DNA of 40,243 bases from an uncultured Candidatus Poseidoniales archaeon (GTDB lineage Archaea > Thermoplasmatota > Poseidoniia > Poseidoniales > Poseidoniaceae): the NCBI GenBank assembly GCA_905181715.1, contig CAJIYT010000016.1, forward strand, positions 1 to 40,243. The letters run 5' to 3'. The notes beneath the pieces were generated by a model. The model saw nothing but the letters and a program-made list of their open reading frames with translations. It was not told where the DNA came from and searched no databases. The first letter of the stretch is position 1; every line of letters begins with the position of its first letter. Positions 16,784-26,008 of this stretch are shown here, in pieces. The translations under genes and the position numbers were made by a program.

Positions 16784-17604
16784 GCAAAACGGTCAACGTG
16801 GTGGCCAAGCGCAAATGCAACCAATTCTGAAAGATGAATCACTGGCATATTGGTGTCCTTTCTGGAAACCTTTGCTGCCTTGGACTGATATGAATCGAGA
16901 TTGGAATGCGAGATTGTGCAGGCTGAAACCATTAATTGCGCTCCAGCAGCCTTAGCATCAGATAGAACTTGAGCAGTCATTTGCATCACTGGAGCCTCTA
17001 GTGTCAAAAGACTAGGAGCGCCAACACTGGAGGTCTTACTATCGTAATCTATTGCTTCACCACCGAGAGCTTCGATTAAGCGCTCTAGATATTGTGGATT
17101 GAAAGCATCATCGTCGCCGCAAGCGCCTTCTCTCTGCATATTTGGACCGTAATAGGCTGCTACTTTCATTCGCAAGGGGTTAACCACCAAATCATTGATC
17201 TTTTCAAGACCGATCTCATCGACCAATACATGGAGCAGATGACTGGTTTTTATCTCCCCTTTGAAATTGAGATCAGAAGTTTTTTCAAGCACTGAGTTTA
17301 CCTGTGCGCAAAGAACTGGGTCGGATTTTAAAGTCTTGAGGGCAGCAAACATATTTCCTTGACTGGTCGCACAAGCGGTTACTATATCGTGCCCGTTTTC
17401 CTCTGCAAGAGCGAAATTCCGGGCGTTAAGAGTCAACTGAAGGAGTTTATTGGTTTGACAAATTATCTCACCACCGTCGCTATTGCAACCAGTGATATCA
17501 ATTAAATCAAGACCGAGACTACGCGCCATCGGTTGAATCGTATCCTCTACCTCAATACTGCTCTGACGGGCAGTGTTGCCGGGATAATAAGAATATTTTA
17601 CCAT
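16747..17604 (-). CDS. HdrB/SdhE-like (CCG-domain) protein with lost iron-sulfur ligands
   Basis: 285 aa, the size of heterodisulfide reductase subunit B and of the CCG-domain subunit of archaeal succinate dehydrogenases. The fold-defining landmarks are all there: YYPGN (10), GCNSDGG (39-45), VTACATS (75-81), AAYYGPNMQR (149-158), DYDSKTSSVGAP (186-197), ACTISHSNLD (228-237). In HdrB these positions hold ten cysteines for two noncubane [4Fe-4S] clusters. Here eight are replaced: N10, S42, D43, S81, P154, S192, S193, S232; only C78 and C229 remain. The chain is otherwise intact, so this looks like a maintained, cluster-free paralogue rather than a decayed gene. It follows the ferredoxin-flavodoxin-SdhB fusion by 14 bp and is surely in its operon. 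Function unknown; a structural or electron-transfer-complex role is inference. Confidence 0.75.
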   Translation of the reverse strand: MVKYSYYPGNTARQSSIEVEDTIQPMARSLGLDLIDITGCNSDGGEIICQTNKLLQLTLNARNFALAEENGHDIVTACATSQGNMFAALKTLKSDPVLCAQVNSVLEKTSDLNFKGEIKTSHLLHVLVDEIGLEKINDLVVNPLRMKVAAYYGPNMQREGACGDDDAFNPQYLERLIEALGGEAIDYDSKTSSVGAPSLLTLEAPVMQMTAQVLSDAKAAGAQLMVSACTISHSNLDSYQSKAAKVSRKDTNMPVIHLSELVAFALGHHVDRFAQLKTRALVIGG

Positions 17605-17618
17605 TTCATCTCACCCCT

Positions 17619-19595
17619 TCAGAACCTCGAGTCCAACTCATTGAAAATCGCAACAACCTCATGATGATCATGTATTCGTGCATTGAACATGTCAGGAATC
17701 TTACCAATTCCAGCTGGAGGGACCAACATGCCTTGGAAACCTCTCATCATCGGGCCTCCTGTACGGGTAAATCCGAGCATCATACGCAAAGATACACCAT
17801 TCATTATATTGGATGCGAGACCAAATGGCCCTAATACAGTGCGGTAAAGTGTGGTTTCGTTGACATTACCACTAGCCTTGACCGAACTGGCATAACTCTT
17901 CACCAAGCGACCAAAACGGCCACTGAAATTGTATTCAGCTAATAGACGAGCCCGACAATCCAGTAATGAATCAACAGCCCTTTCTCCATCAGCACCTTGC
18001 CGAGATATAGTTGCAAAATCCGCCTCCTGCCAGATTCCACCCTTATTCTGTAATGAATCCATCATTGCTCCACGGTGGCTTTCACCGCTGCGTGGATCGC
18101 AACTACGAACCCAGCGCTGAAGTGCTAAACCTGGGCCGTTATAGGAATCGTCGAGTCCCATGCAATCACTCATACCCTGAATCAAATGTAAGCTTGAAAC
18201 ATCGGCGATAGCATGTAACTCGGTAGCGACTGCAGAATCCATCACACCGATTGCCGAACCGTTTTCAAGATATTCGCCACTCCGAGGACCGCTGACCATC
18301 CATGGTTTGCTTGCTACTCGAGCTGCATCCCAGTTATCGTTGGCCACTATCAAATCTTTGAGAACTTCATGACCGGGTAATGGTTCGACAGTTAGTGTCC
18401 CTCCGTCTTGACATAAATCCGAGATTTGAGCTAAATCAGCTAGAACGATTCTCCCATTGGCTTTCACTCCGGTAAGTGGGTTATTGCCACTGAGTGAAGA
18501 ACGAGTAAAGGCAAGGCTGCCGTCAACCTTACCCTGAATGGATATCAAAGCATCTTGAATGGTCGCATGACCAGGGAGCGCAGTAGCTACTTCATCCCAA
18601 CCATATTCGGAACTTGCCGGATCGTAGCGGAAGATGCGCATGTTAATTGCCATCTCAGCTTGCTCAATGTTTGCAGGAGTGAAATCCCCGGACTCTTGAC
18701 CATCATCATCGGAACCTTGTCCATATGCGATCATTGCCTCAAGTAATTCAGATTGGAAAACTCCAGCATCATCAACACAAGCGATTCGAGGCAATGCTTC
18801 ACTTACCCATGCCGCCCATGGAGTGTCAAAATCAACATCACAAAGTGCAGTTTCATGGATTTCTATTCCGCCCATCGCTGTGATTCTCTCTGCCCAGTCC
18901 GTACCTGCTTTACAGAATTCATCGTATGAACTATCACCTATTGCACATACAGAAAAGTGAGTAGAAGAGAGGTTAGCACTCGACTTTAGAGCCGATTGCC
19001 ACATATCTTCAGCATTATCTGGCATATCTCCTTCTCCCCATGTTGAGGTGATTATCAATACACGCTTATGAGAACTCAAGGAGTCGACATTGAATCCATC
19101 CATATCGGCAACTGTTGCATTCAAACCATAATTAGCGGCTAATTTAGCAGTCTTGGTAGCCAATCCCTCAGCGTTGCCAGTTTGTGAACCGAATAGGATT
19201 AGCAAATTGCGATCGCCTGCAAAGAGTTCGGCCAGCACACCTGCGTCAGCTGCAGGCACTGATGCAGCCGCCACTGGCGCAGCTTCCGCTACTGCAGCAA
19301 CTTCTACAACAGAATCATCGGTAGTCTCATCTCCTGCGGATGAAACCTCCTCGAATTTGATAATATCGACTGGGCAAGCCTCAGCAGCTTCCATAATCAT
19401 TTCACCGTATTCGCTGCCGAATTCGCTTTTAAGAGTCGATTTAGATTCATTGCGGTCGAAACCGCCATCGGTTCTCACCGCAGCAAGGATATAACTAGAA
19501 TCATCGGTCACATCGAATACTTCAGGGCAGATGTCAGAACATGCATCACAAGTAATGCAATCCTCTTCAATCCAGACCTTGGCGATGATAGTCAT
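17619..19595 (-). CDS. Ferredoxin-flavodoxin-SdhB-like fusion protein with cluster-less SdhB part
   Basis: 658 aa with three recognisable parts. Residues 1-83: ferredoxin with intact ligands (C13, C16, C19, C23 and C74-P75). 84-118: Ala-rich linker. 130-275: flavodoxin, with the FMN phosphate loop FGSQTGNAEG (135-144), TSTWGEGDMPDN (183-194) and IGDSSYDEFC. 317-545: a domain that aligns by eye with succinate dehydrogenase/fumarate reductase iron-sulfur subunit (MRIFRYDP at 319-326; NG at 380-381; GPGLALQRWVRS at 487-498), but the [2Fe-2S] cysteines are S367, N372, T375 and D387, and the CxxCxxCxxxCP site reads E524, F527, I530, G534. The last 110 residues are unassigned. ATG 19595 has AGGTGG about 8 nt upstream. 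Cytoplasmic by content. Pairs with the HdrB/SdhE-like gene downstream. I know of no characterised protein with this layout. Confidence 0.75.
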   Translation of the reverse strand: MTIIAKVWIEEDCITCDACSDICPEVFDVTDDSSYILAAVRTDGGFDRNESKSTLKSEFGSEYGEMIMEAAEACPVDIIKFEEVSSAGDETTDDSVVEVAAVAEAAPVAAASVPAADAGVLAELFAGDRNLLILFGSQTGNAEGLATKTAKLAANYGLNATVADMDGFNVDSLSSHKRVLIITSTWGEGDMPDNAEDMWQSALKSSANLSSTHFSVCAIGDSSYDEFCKAGTDWAERITAMGGIEIHETALCDVDFDTPWAAWVSEALPRIACVDDAGVFQSELLEAMIAYGQGSDDDGQESGDFTPANIEQAEMAINMRIFRYDPASSEYGWDEVATALPGHATIQDALISIQGKVDGSLAFTRSSLSGNNPLTGVKANGRIVLADLAQISDLCQDGGTLTVEPLPGHEVLKDLIVANDNWDAARVASKPWMVSGPRSGEYLENGSAIGVMDSAVATELHAIADVSSLHLIQGMSDCMGLDDSYNGPGLALQRWVRSCDPRSGESHRGAMMDSLQNKGGIWQEADFATISRQGADGERAVDSLLDCRARLLAEYNFSGRFGRLVKSYASSVKASGNVNETTLYRTVLGPFGLASNIMNGVSLRMMLGFTRTGGPMMRGFQGMLVPPAGIGKIPDMFNARIHDHHEVVAIFNELDSRF

Positions 19596-19653
19596 GGTAT
19601 TACCCCACCTGTATGTTATGGTCGATATCAATCGAGCCTTTCAAGGTTATCCA

Positions 19654-19671
19654 TTCTCCCTAAAGGGAGAA
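19654..19671. terminator. 8-bp perfect inverted repeat after the thermosome gene
   Basis: TTCTCCCT and AGGGAGAA with a 2-nt centre (7-bp stem with a TAAA tetraloop if folded), 20 nt past the thermosome stop and 59 nt before the fusion gene start. Candidate terminator of the thermosome mRNA, or an operator for the downstream operon. Confidence 0.4.
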
Positions 19672-19691
19672 GACTCTGTCCGAGTTAGACT

Positions 19692-21314
19692 TCACATGTC
19701 GAAGTCCATGTCGCCCATGCCGCCACCGGCTGGACCCATTCCCTTCGAAGAGATGACATCGTCGATTCTCAAAATCATTGTTGCGGTTTCAGTCGCCGAC
19801 TGAATCGCTTGCTCGACCACACGTAGTGGCTCCAATACACTGGCAGCGAGCATATCCTTTACCCCACCATCAAAGACGTTGATTCCAGCGTGATTATCAC
19901 CTTCTGCGTGAGCCTTACGTAAATCGATGATAGTTGTGACTGGATCTAATCCTGCATTCTCAGCAAGAGTTCTTGGTACGATTTCCAAAGCGGTTGCAAA
20001 GGCTTCTATTGCCATCTGTTCACGACCACCAATCGACTCTGCGAATACACGCAAATCACGAGAAAGTGCTGCTAGAACACTGCCGCCGCCGGTAAGAACC
20101 AAACCATCTTCCCATGCTACTGATACAACACCAACAGCATCGGCAAATGCGCGCCTTACCTCGTCAACAACGTGCTCAGTCCCACCGCGAAGTAGAACTG
20201 AAACCGACTTAGCTTCAGGACAACCAGTAATGAAAGTCATATCTGAGTCGCCAATCTTACGTTGTTCAACCTTTGCTGCAGTTCCTAAATCATCTGCTGA
20301 TAAATCATCAAGATTAGTCACGACACTACCACCTGTAGCCTTAGCAAGTGCTTCCATGTCGCTCTTCTTAGCACGGCGTATAGCAAAGATTCCTTTCTTA
20401 GACATATAGTGCTGCGCAAGATCATCGATACCTTTCTGACAGATTACTGCATTAGCACCACTTGCTTCAATGGTATCAACCAATTTGCGAATGTAGCCTT
20501 CCTCTTCTTCGAGGAATGCTGCGAGTTGGTTAGGGTCGGTGATCTGAATCTTGGCATCGACCTCGGTCTTTTTTACTTCGATTGCACTATTGACCAAAGC
20601 GATTCTAGCATTGGAGATAGAACGTGGCATCCCTGCGTGAACTCTTTCCTTGTCAAGTAGGATTCCGTCAACAAGAGTACTATCCTTTATCGAGCCACCT
20701 TGGCGCTTTTCGACTTTGATATCATCAAGGTCGACTAATCTTTCACCATCTTCTATAACACCGACTGAATTTACTGCGCGGACGCAAATATCTGCCAGGA
20801 ATGACTTGACTGCTCCTGCGGATTTACCTGTAAGGCTAGTCTTAGCAACCTCCATCAATACACTATCTTCACCTTCAGTAGAGATACCATGACTTGCAAG
20901 ACCTTCAATGGCTTTTTCACTAGCTAATCTGAATCCCTCACAGATAACTGTTGGATGAACGTTCTGTTCGATTAAATCCTCACTGCGTTTGAGTAATTCA
21001 CCAGCGAGAACCACAGCGGTAGTGGTTCCATCATAGCAATGTTGCTCTTGAGTTTTTGCGACTTCGATAATCATCTTTGCAGCTGGATGTTCGATATCCA
21101 TTTCCTTGAGAATTGTTGCACCATCATTGGTTATTACTACATCTCCCATGCTGTCTACAAGCATCTTATCCATGCCTTTTGGACCGAGTGTAGATCTAAC
21201 CGCATCGGCGACTGCTTTTGCCGCAGCGATGTTATTCGATTGGGCGCTACGGCCTCTAGTTCTCTCTGTTCCTTCCTTCAGGATAAAAATTGGTGCTTGT
21301 CCGTTCTGATACAT
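19692..21314 (-). CDS. thsA: Thermosome subunit (group II chaperonin)
   Basis: ATP-driven protein-folding chaperonin of the archaeal cytosol (540 aa, full length). Nucleotide-site motifs are clear: [36 protein letters not shown], and [15 protein letters not shown]; the second half has [14 protein letters not shown] and [15 protein letters not shown]-terminal Gly/Met-rich tail ([11 protein letters not shown]) as in the family. ATG 21314 is 8 nt from GAGGT. Only one subunit gene is seen in this window; alpha/beta type cannot be told. Confidence 0.96.
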   Translation of the reverse strand: MYQNGQAPIFILKEGTERTRGRSAQSNNIAAAKAVADAVRSTLGPKGMDKMLVDSMGDVVITNDGATILKEMDIEHPAAKMIIEVAKTQEQHCYDGTTTAVVLAGELLKRSEDLIEQNVHPTVICEGFRLASEKAIEGLASHGISTEGEDSVLMEVAKTSLTGKSAGAVKSFLADICVRAVNSVGVIEDGERLVDLDDIKVEKRQGGSIKDSTLVDGILLDKERVHAGMPRSISNARIALVNSAIEVKKTEVDAKIQITDPNQLAAFLEEEEGYIRKLVDTIEASGANAVICQKGIDDLAQHYMSKKGIFAIRRAKKSDMEALAKATGGSVVTNLDDLSADDLGTAAKVEQRKIGDSDMTFITGCPEAKSVSVLLRGGTEHVVDEVRRAFADAVGVVSVAWEDGLVLTGGGSVLAALSRDLRVFAESIGGREQMAIEAFATALEIVPRTLAENAGLDPVTTIIDLRKAHAEGDNHAGINVFDGGVKDMLAASVLEPLRVVEQAIQSATETATMILRIDDVISSKGMGPAGGGMGDMDFDM

Positions 21315-21374
21315 AGGCCATTACCTCGACATCATCTTGCGTCGGGCAAGTTGACTTCAATCCATCGGATTGAT

Positions 21375-24300
21375 TCAACTACTCTTTGACTGCAACCATT
21401 GCTCGCCATAAACATTCCATTGCTCCATTGTCCAACCATCTGGCAATCCATCTGCCGGTATTGGTGGTGGTCCAGAAGGCACTGGAACTTGTGTGGCAAC
21501 AGGTGCTACCATAGCAGAAGCGGGGGTTACTTGTGCGGCAACTGGAGGAGATGAAGAAGGCGGAGAGAGCAATGCACTTGTCGACGTTGCAAGATCTGGT
21601 ATCGTCTTTTCAGAAGAAAATGTAGGTGCTGCAGTAACCCCACCATAAGTAGAGGTGATTCCTTCTTCGTACCCATCATCGATCCATGCTTCTTCCTCTT
21701 CCTCTACTTCAGTAATAACCCGCAAAAGTATTACTCCTAAGACTAGAATGAATATTATCCCAATGACCCATGTGGCTATACCCATAATGTTTATTTCACC
21801 TGAAGAGGAAAGGTCATCATTGGGGTTACCGAATGTCTCACTAGACAATAAGGTGATTTCCATGGATAAACTAGCAGCATCAGATACGGTTTCAGAACGG
21901 GCCCAGATAGTGATGTTTGTGACAAATTGTTCTCCCACAATATTATCCATGGTTGAAGGAGGCACATCGAAGTAAATGGTAACCTCTCTCAATTCACCCT
22001 TTTGCAGATTAAAGCTGAGGTCTTCACGATCGATCGTTGTAGTGAAATAACTATTCGATTGCCCTATATCTAATTCCATCTTAACCACTTGGGTTGAATC
22101 ATATTGATTGCGAACAGTAATAATTACCTCATAGTCACCATCTTTTTCGAATATAGGCCTCTCTATCGAAAGTATCCTCAGCCAATTCTGACTCCCAACG
22201 AGATAAGTCGCTTCCCCAGTATCTGTAATATTGGCATCATTAACGCTGGTTGCAGTTACGAAAAGTGTCAATTCACCATCACTACCATCGAGGAAATTGA
22301 AACGTACGATGATATCGATTGACTCACCTGGTTCAATCAAAACAGTACGGTCATCGACCAATTGCTCAAAGCGTGCTTCCATCCCTTCAGGAACATTAAG
22401 GCTCATCGAAAACCGATCCGGAAGATTTCCAGTATTGGTAATATTGAACTCCATTGATTGAGCTGGATCACCTGGGATGAATGATTGATCAGGGAAGGCG
22501 TCGAGAACACGAACTGCCGCTGTGTCAATCACATCAACATTAATTATCAACTGGTTTCTAATAGATGAATCATCAACACTAGTAGCAGAAACAGTCACCG
22601 TGTACAAACCCGGTGAGAGACCAATCGGCATCGGTAGTTTGAGAATAAGATTCATTTCGCCATACCATGGTTCAAGAACTGGTGAAGAATAGGTGTTTAG
22701 CGAGGCCTGAAGAGAATAACTGGACTGGCTGATGGTGAAATTATATTTTTCCCCGTTGTTTCCATGATTCAATACCGTTATGAAAACTCGGTTCTCCTCG
22801 CCATTGGCAGCAACCGTTATGTCTAAATTATCACTACTGAGAGTCACCTCACGATCGACTGGTACTAGTATTTTCTTAGTGATCACAGCGTTACCAAAGA
22901 GAGTTGTACCACAATTAGGACAAGCAGCTAGTAATGAAAATGGCACTTCACCTGGACTTGCATCATCAGGTGCGGTGACATTCAAGAAAAGATCTACAGA
23001 TTGCCCTTTAGCTAGGATTGTTTGACCTATAACCACATCTCCCATCTCATCCTGAACGAAAACATTCCAACTTTGGTCTAATCCTACAGGGGAAAGGGTG
23101 AAACCAGCCTCTCGGTTACCTGAATTTTGCATTCTGAAGGGAATTGCGGTGCTCTCACCGGGTTCAATGGATGCCGCTAGCGTTGGGACATTTGAGGAAA
23201 GATAAACGCTATATTGGCTGAGAACTGCCAAATTCATATCCAATCTGGCTTTCACTCCGGAATTTGTACCACCGGCATCAGTCCACCAAACCGACCATTG
23301 CTGTTGCTGAACATCTGCACCGGGAGGTACTGAGAGATTCACCCACATCTCTTGTGGCTCACCGGGTTTTATCGGAGGTAATAATACGGTAGTTCCGTGT
23401 GAATTTAGATTATCTGAATCGATTCTTATAGAGGGGGTGGCAGGTTGCATCCAAGTGAGGTTCGATACATTTGAAGAGATTCTTACCAAAGCATTTCGAT
23501 AGCCATTATTGGCCACTATACAATGCAGTGTCACGACCTTGTTTGGGTAGGTGTCAAAACCGCTATCTGGATTATCACAATCAATATCGATAGTGAAATC
23601 ATCGACTTTCTCCACACCGAAAACGATGAAGTCATCGATATGCATTCCTTGTGCTGCACCAGAGGCATCTGAGTGGAAAAGGAAGCCGACATTCCAAGAA
23701 TATCCATTGAGTTGATCACTTGGATCCCATGAGATATTGCTCCATTGCCCTGCACCGGTACCGGGTAAATCATCGGTTACATTGTGCAGAATAGAATTGC
23801 TTGGCGCCCCATTACCCCGCCATAATTCCATAGCGAGATAATCATTTCCCGCTCCCATAACCCCCCACGCTTGAGCATGGATTTGCATAGAGACGTAGTT
23901 AAATGAATTTATTTTGTATTTACAAACGGTTGCTACCCCATAAATATTAACCAGTGCGGAATCAAGTTCATGAGTTGGCTCGCATTGATTCTGCTGAGCA
24001 TTATCGTTTGAAAAATATCCTAATACAATCCGGTCGTGGACATTATTGGGATAATCTCCTCCGGGATTAGAATGGCGCCAATGTCCTGAACCAATGGCTG
24101 CAGAACTCGAATCAGTAACCCAACTTCCTTGACCAAAAGCAGAACCGCCTTCAGCTGGATATCTACCTGCCAAAAACCCATCTATATTCTGATATTGATC
24201 TCCGTCCATCGCTTCTTGTTTGAGTGCTACTGGAATAGATTTCTCCATGATATCATTCTCGTTTTGATCATCTACAGGATAATCGACACTGACTCTAAGG

Positions 24301-24752
24301 ATTATCCCACCAGTCAATTCATTTGTCGAGGTGTTGAGAATCGAATGGGCAACTGTTGGGGTCCACTCGACATCATGAAGGCGTGATGTACCGGCGCGCA
24401 TATCGGATTCAACCCAAGCGAATGAATCGATTATGTAACCGATTGGATGAACTATCTCAAATAAGACCGATACATCATTTCCGATCAATCCAGTTCCACG
24501 TCGTGCCACACCAATCTCGATACCAATAGGTTCTCCTTTCACCACATAATCAATAACTGAACCATCTGGATTTACCCATTGAGATGGATTTTGCGAGACA
24601 TTCCCTAAGATAATCGAGTCAACTTTGAAATCGTCATTGGTTCCACCGCGACCATCTGTTGCAGTAACAGGTTGACTGAAGACCAGTAGAGTCTGTGCCA
24701 GAAGCAGGATAACTATCGATATCGGTACGCGTGACATGGGCAACAGATGCAT
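21375..24752 (-). CDS. Large surface protein: signal peptide, Ig-like repeats, C-terminal anchor
   Basis: 1125 aa. N-terminal signal peptide (VPISIVILLLAQTLLVFSQPVTA, core VILLLAQTLLVF). Residues about 50-400 are extracellular with a concanavalin-like/lectin-like look (IDDFIVFGVE at its end, as in jelly-roll binding domains). Residues about 400-970 are a chain of NEW3/CARDB-like Ig-fold repeats, seen from recurring phrases such as GNREAGFTLSP, GNNGEKYNFTIS, GNLPDRFSMSLNVP and PGESTAIPFRMQN. A transmembrane helix (INIMGIATWVIGIIFILVLG) is followed by an acidic stretch, a Pro/Ala/Ser-rich cytoplasmic region and a compact end motif, GLPDGWTMEQWNVYGEQWL. Start ATG 24752 or ATG 24737; both keep the signal peptide. 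Many Asn-X-Ser/Thr sites. Probably a cell-surface or adhesion protein; ligand unknown. Confidence 0.8.
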   Translation of the reverse strand: MHLLPMSRVPISIVILLLAQTLLVFSQPVTATDGRGGTNDDFKVDSIILGNVSQNPSQWVNPDGSVIDYVVKGEPIGIEIGVARRGTGLIGNDVSVLFEIVHPIGYIIDSFAWVESDMRAGTSRLHDVEWTPTVAHSILNTSTNELTGGIILRVSVDYPVDDQNENDIMEKSIPVALKQEAMDGDQYQNIDGFLAGRYPAEGGSAFGQGSWVTDSSSAAIGSGHWRHSNPGGDYPNNVHDRIVLGYFSNDNAQQNQCEPTHELDSALVNIYGVATVCKYKINSFNYVSMQIHAQAWGVMGAGNDYLAMELWRGNGAPSNSILHNVTDDLPGTGAGQWSNISWDPSDQLNGYSWNVGFLFHSDASGAAQGMHIDDFIVFGVEKVDDFTIDIDCDNPDSGFDTYPNKVVTLHCIVANNGYRNALVRISSNVSNLTWMQPATPSIRIDSDNLNSHGTTVLLPPIKPGEPQEMWVNLSVPPGADVQQQQWSVWWTDAGGTNSGVKARLDMNLAVLSQYSVYLSSNVPTLAASIEPGESTAIPFRMQNSGNREAGFTLSPVGLDQSWNVFVQDEMGDVVIGQTILAKGQSVDLFLNVTAPDDASPGEVPFSLLAACPNCGTTLFGNAVITKKILVPVDREVTLSSDNLDITVAANGEENRVFITVLNHGNNGEKYNFTISQSSYSLQASLNTYSSPVLEPWYGEMNLILKLPMPIGLSPGLYTVTVSATSVDDSSIRNQLIINVDVIDTAAVRVLDAFPDQSFIPGDPAQSMEFNITNTGNLPDRFSMSLNVPEGMEARFEQLVDDRTVLIEPGESIDIIVRFNFLDGSDGELTLFVTATSVNDANITDTGEATYLVGSQNWLRILSIERPIFEKDGDYEVIITVRNQYDSTQVVKMELDIGQSNSYFTTTIDREDLSFNLQKGELREVTIYFDVPPSTMDNIVGEQFVTNITIWARSETVSDAASLSMEITLLSSETFGNPNDDLSSSGEINIMGIATWVIGIIFILVLGVILLRVITEVEEEEEAWIDDGYEEGITSTYGGVTAAPTFSSEKTIPDLATSTSALLSPPSSSPPVAAQVTPASAMVAPVATQVPVPSGPPPIPADGLPDGWTMEQWNVYGEQWLQSKSS

Positions 24753-24892
24753 CGAGACTGGGTTGACATATGAAGATGGCCTTCACTTGTCTACAAAGAC
24801 ATTGATGGAGTTGACGAGAGATGGCACTAATCACTTCTGTAAGATATCCATCTTACACAACCTTTGAGAGATGCATGGAATGAGCAGTGCTC

Positions 24893-26008
24893 ATGAGCAG
24901 GCGGAGATTCAAAGGATCTCTTACCGCTAGAATTTGGTTGATAACTATCGGTTTTTGTCAAATATTCCTCACTCCAATGGCTGCTTTCTCCATTACATAT
25001 CTTTTTGCATTCTCCTATGACGATGAACACTTCACACTTTCACTAGAACAAGAGATGATTCCCTGGATCATAACCGCTTCATTGGCTTATGGTTTCCTAG
25101 CATTATTACTCGCACTTATCATCGGAGGATATTCTCCCGTATGGGTCACTGAAAAGGGTGGCTGGAGGGCTGCTCTTGGCATTAGTCGTAATGCGCGTGA
25201 TGCCTCTGCCTTACGCAAAGCGAAAAAAGATTACATCGAATCACCACATGGCCAATTGACCTCAGTAGTATATGACAGGATGAGAAATAATCACGGTTTG
25301 ATAGCAACACATGGCGGTCTAATCTTATTGGCTATTCCTTTCCAGTTATTATTGGTCATTACACCGCTATGCCTGATAATATTCCTACCAGATGAACTAA
25401 TGCGCTCTAATCGGCGTCTAGAGATGGCTCTAGGTGTTTACCTGGTAGTCCTAATCTTGGTGATGAGAATTTTCCCAGCCTTTGCCAAAAGAAATATCGG
25501 ACTTGCAGCATTTACTAGACGCTGGTTGATTTCAGTGACTAGAATCTCATGGCTAGCCCCGGTTCTCGTTCTTTGGCTCTTAGGAAGAATTGCTAGCCTT
25601 TTGGTGATCTCATGGATGGGAACGGATGTTTCAGGATCGATAGATCTTGAACAACAAGTATTCGAAAACTGGCTTGAGATAAAGAATATCCCCGAGACAT
25701 CTTTCCTAGATTTACTCACTGCGCTTGCGGTCATGCCGCTTGCAGCATTTACTACACTCGCAGCGCTCGGAGGAGGTTCAGGTCCTCCACCAAAATGGAT
25801 GGAAAAGAGTGAGGAGAGTGACGAGGAGGATGCACCCCCCGAAATTGTCAAGGAAGAGTCTTTTAGCCCTCCAGTCTTACCTGATATAGAATTTGAGGAA
25901 GAAGCTTTTTCATTTATCGATAAACAATCAGTGGCACCTGCACAATCAAATATTGAAGAAGAAAAGGAAGAAGAATCATTTCAGGGCTTTACCGACATGT
26001 TCGGCTGA
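24893..26008 (+). CDS. Polytopic membrane protein, unrecognised
   Basis: 371 aa, not recognised. About six hydrophobic segments: near residues 15-35, 57-80, 140-175 (two), 180-195, 215-240 and 275-295. A cytoplasmic-type basic loop (RNARDASALRKAKKDY) sits between the second and third. The last about 75 residues are a charged tail very rich in Glu/Asp (EKSEESDEEDAPPE; NIEEEKEEESFQG). ATG 24893 is chosen over the GTG two codons earlier. Divergent from the surface protein gene, convergent and overlapping by 33 bp with the next one. Confidence 0.7.
   Translation: MSRRRFKGSLTARIWLITIGFCQIFLTPMAAFSITYLFAFSYDDEHFTLSLEQEMIPWIITASLAYGFLALLLALIIGGYSPVWVTEKGGWRAALGISRNARDASALRKAKKDYIESPHGQLTSVVYDRMRNNHGLIATHGGLILLAIPFQLLLVITPLCLIIFLPDELMRSNRRLEMALGVYLVVLILVMRIFPAFAKRNIGLAAFTRRWLISVTRISWLAPVLVLWLLGRIASLLVISWMGTDVSGSIDLEQQVFENWLEIKNIPETSFLDLLTALAVMPLAAFTTLAALGGGSGPPPKWMEKSEESDEEDAPPEIVKEESFSPPVLPDIEFEEEAFSFIDKQSVAPAQSNIEEEKEEESFQGFTDMFG

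Noticed and set aside
16747..17604. Reading the HdrB-like gene as a decaying pseudogene
   Set aside because: Frame is complete, length is normal and non-ligand landmarks are kept; only ligand positions changed.
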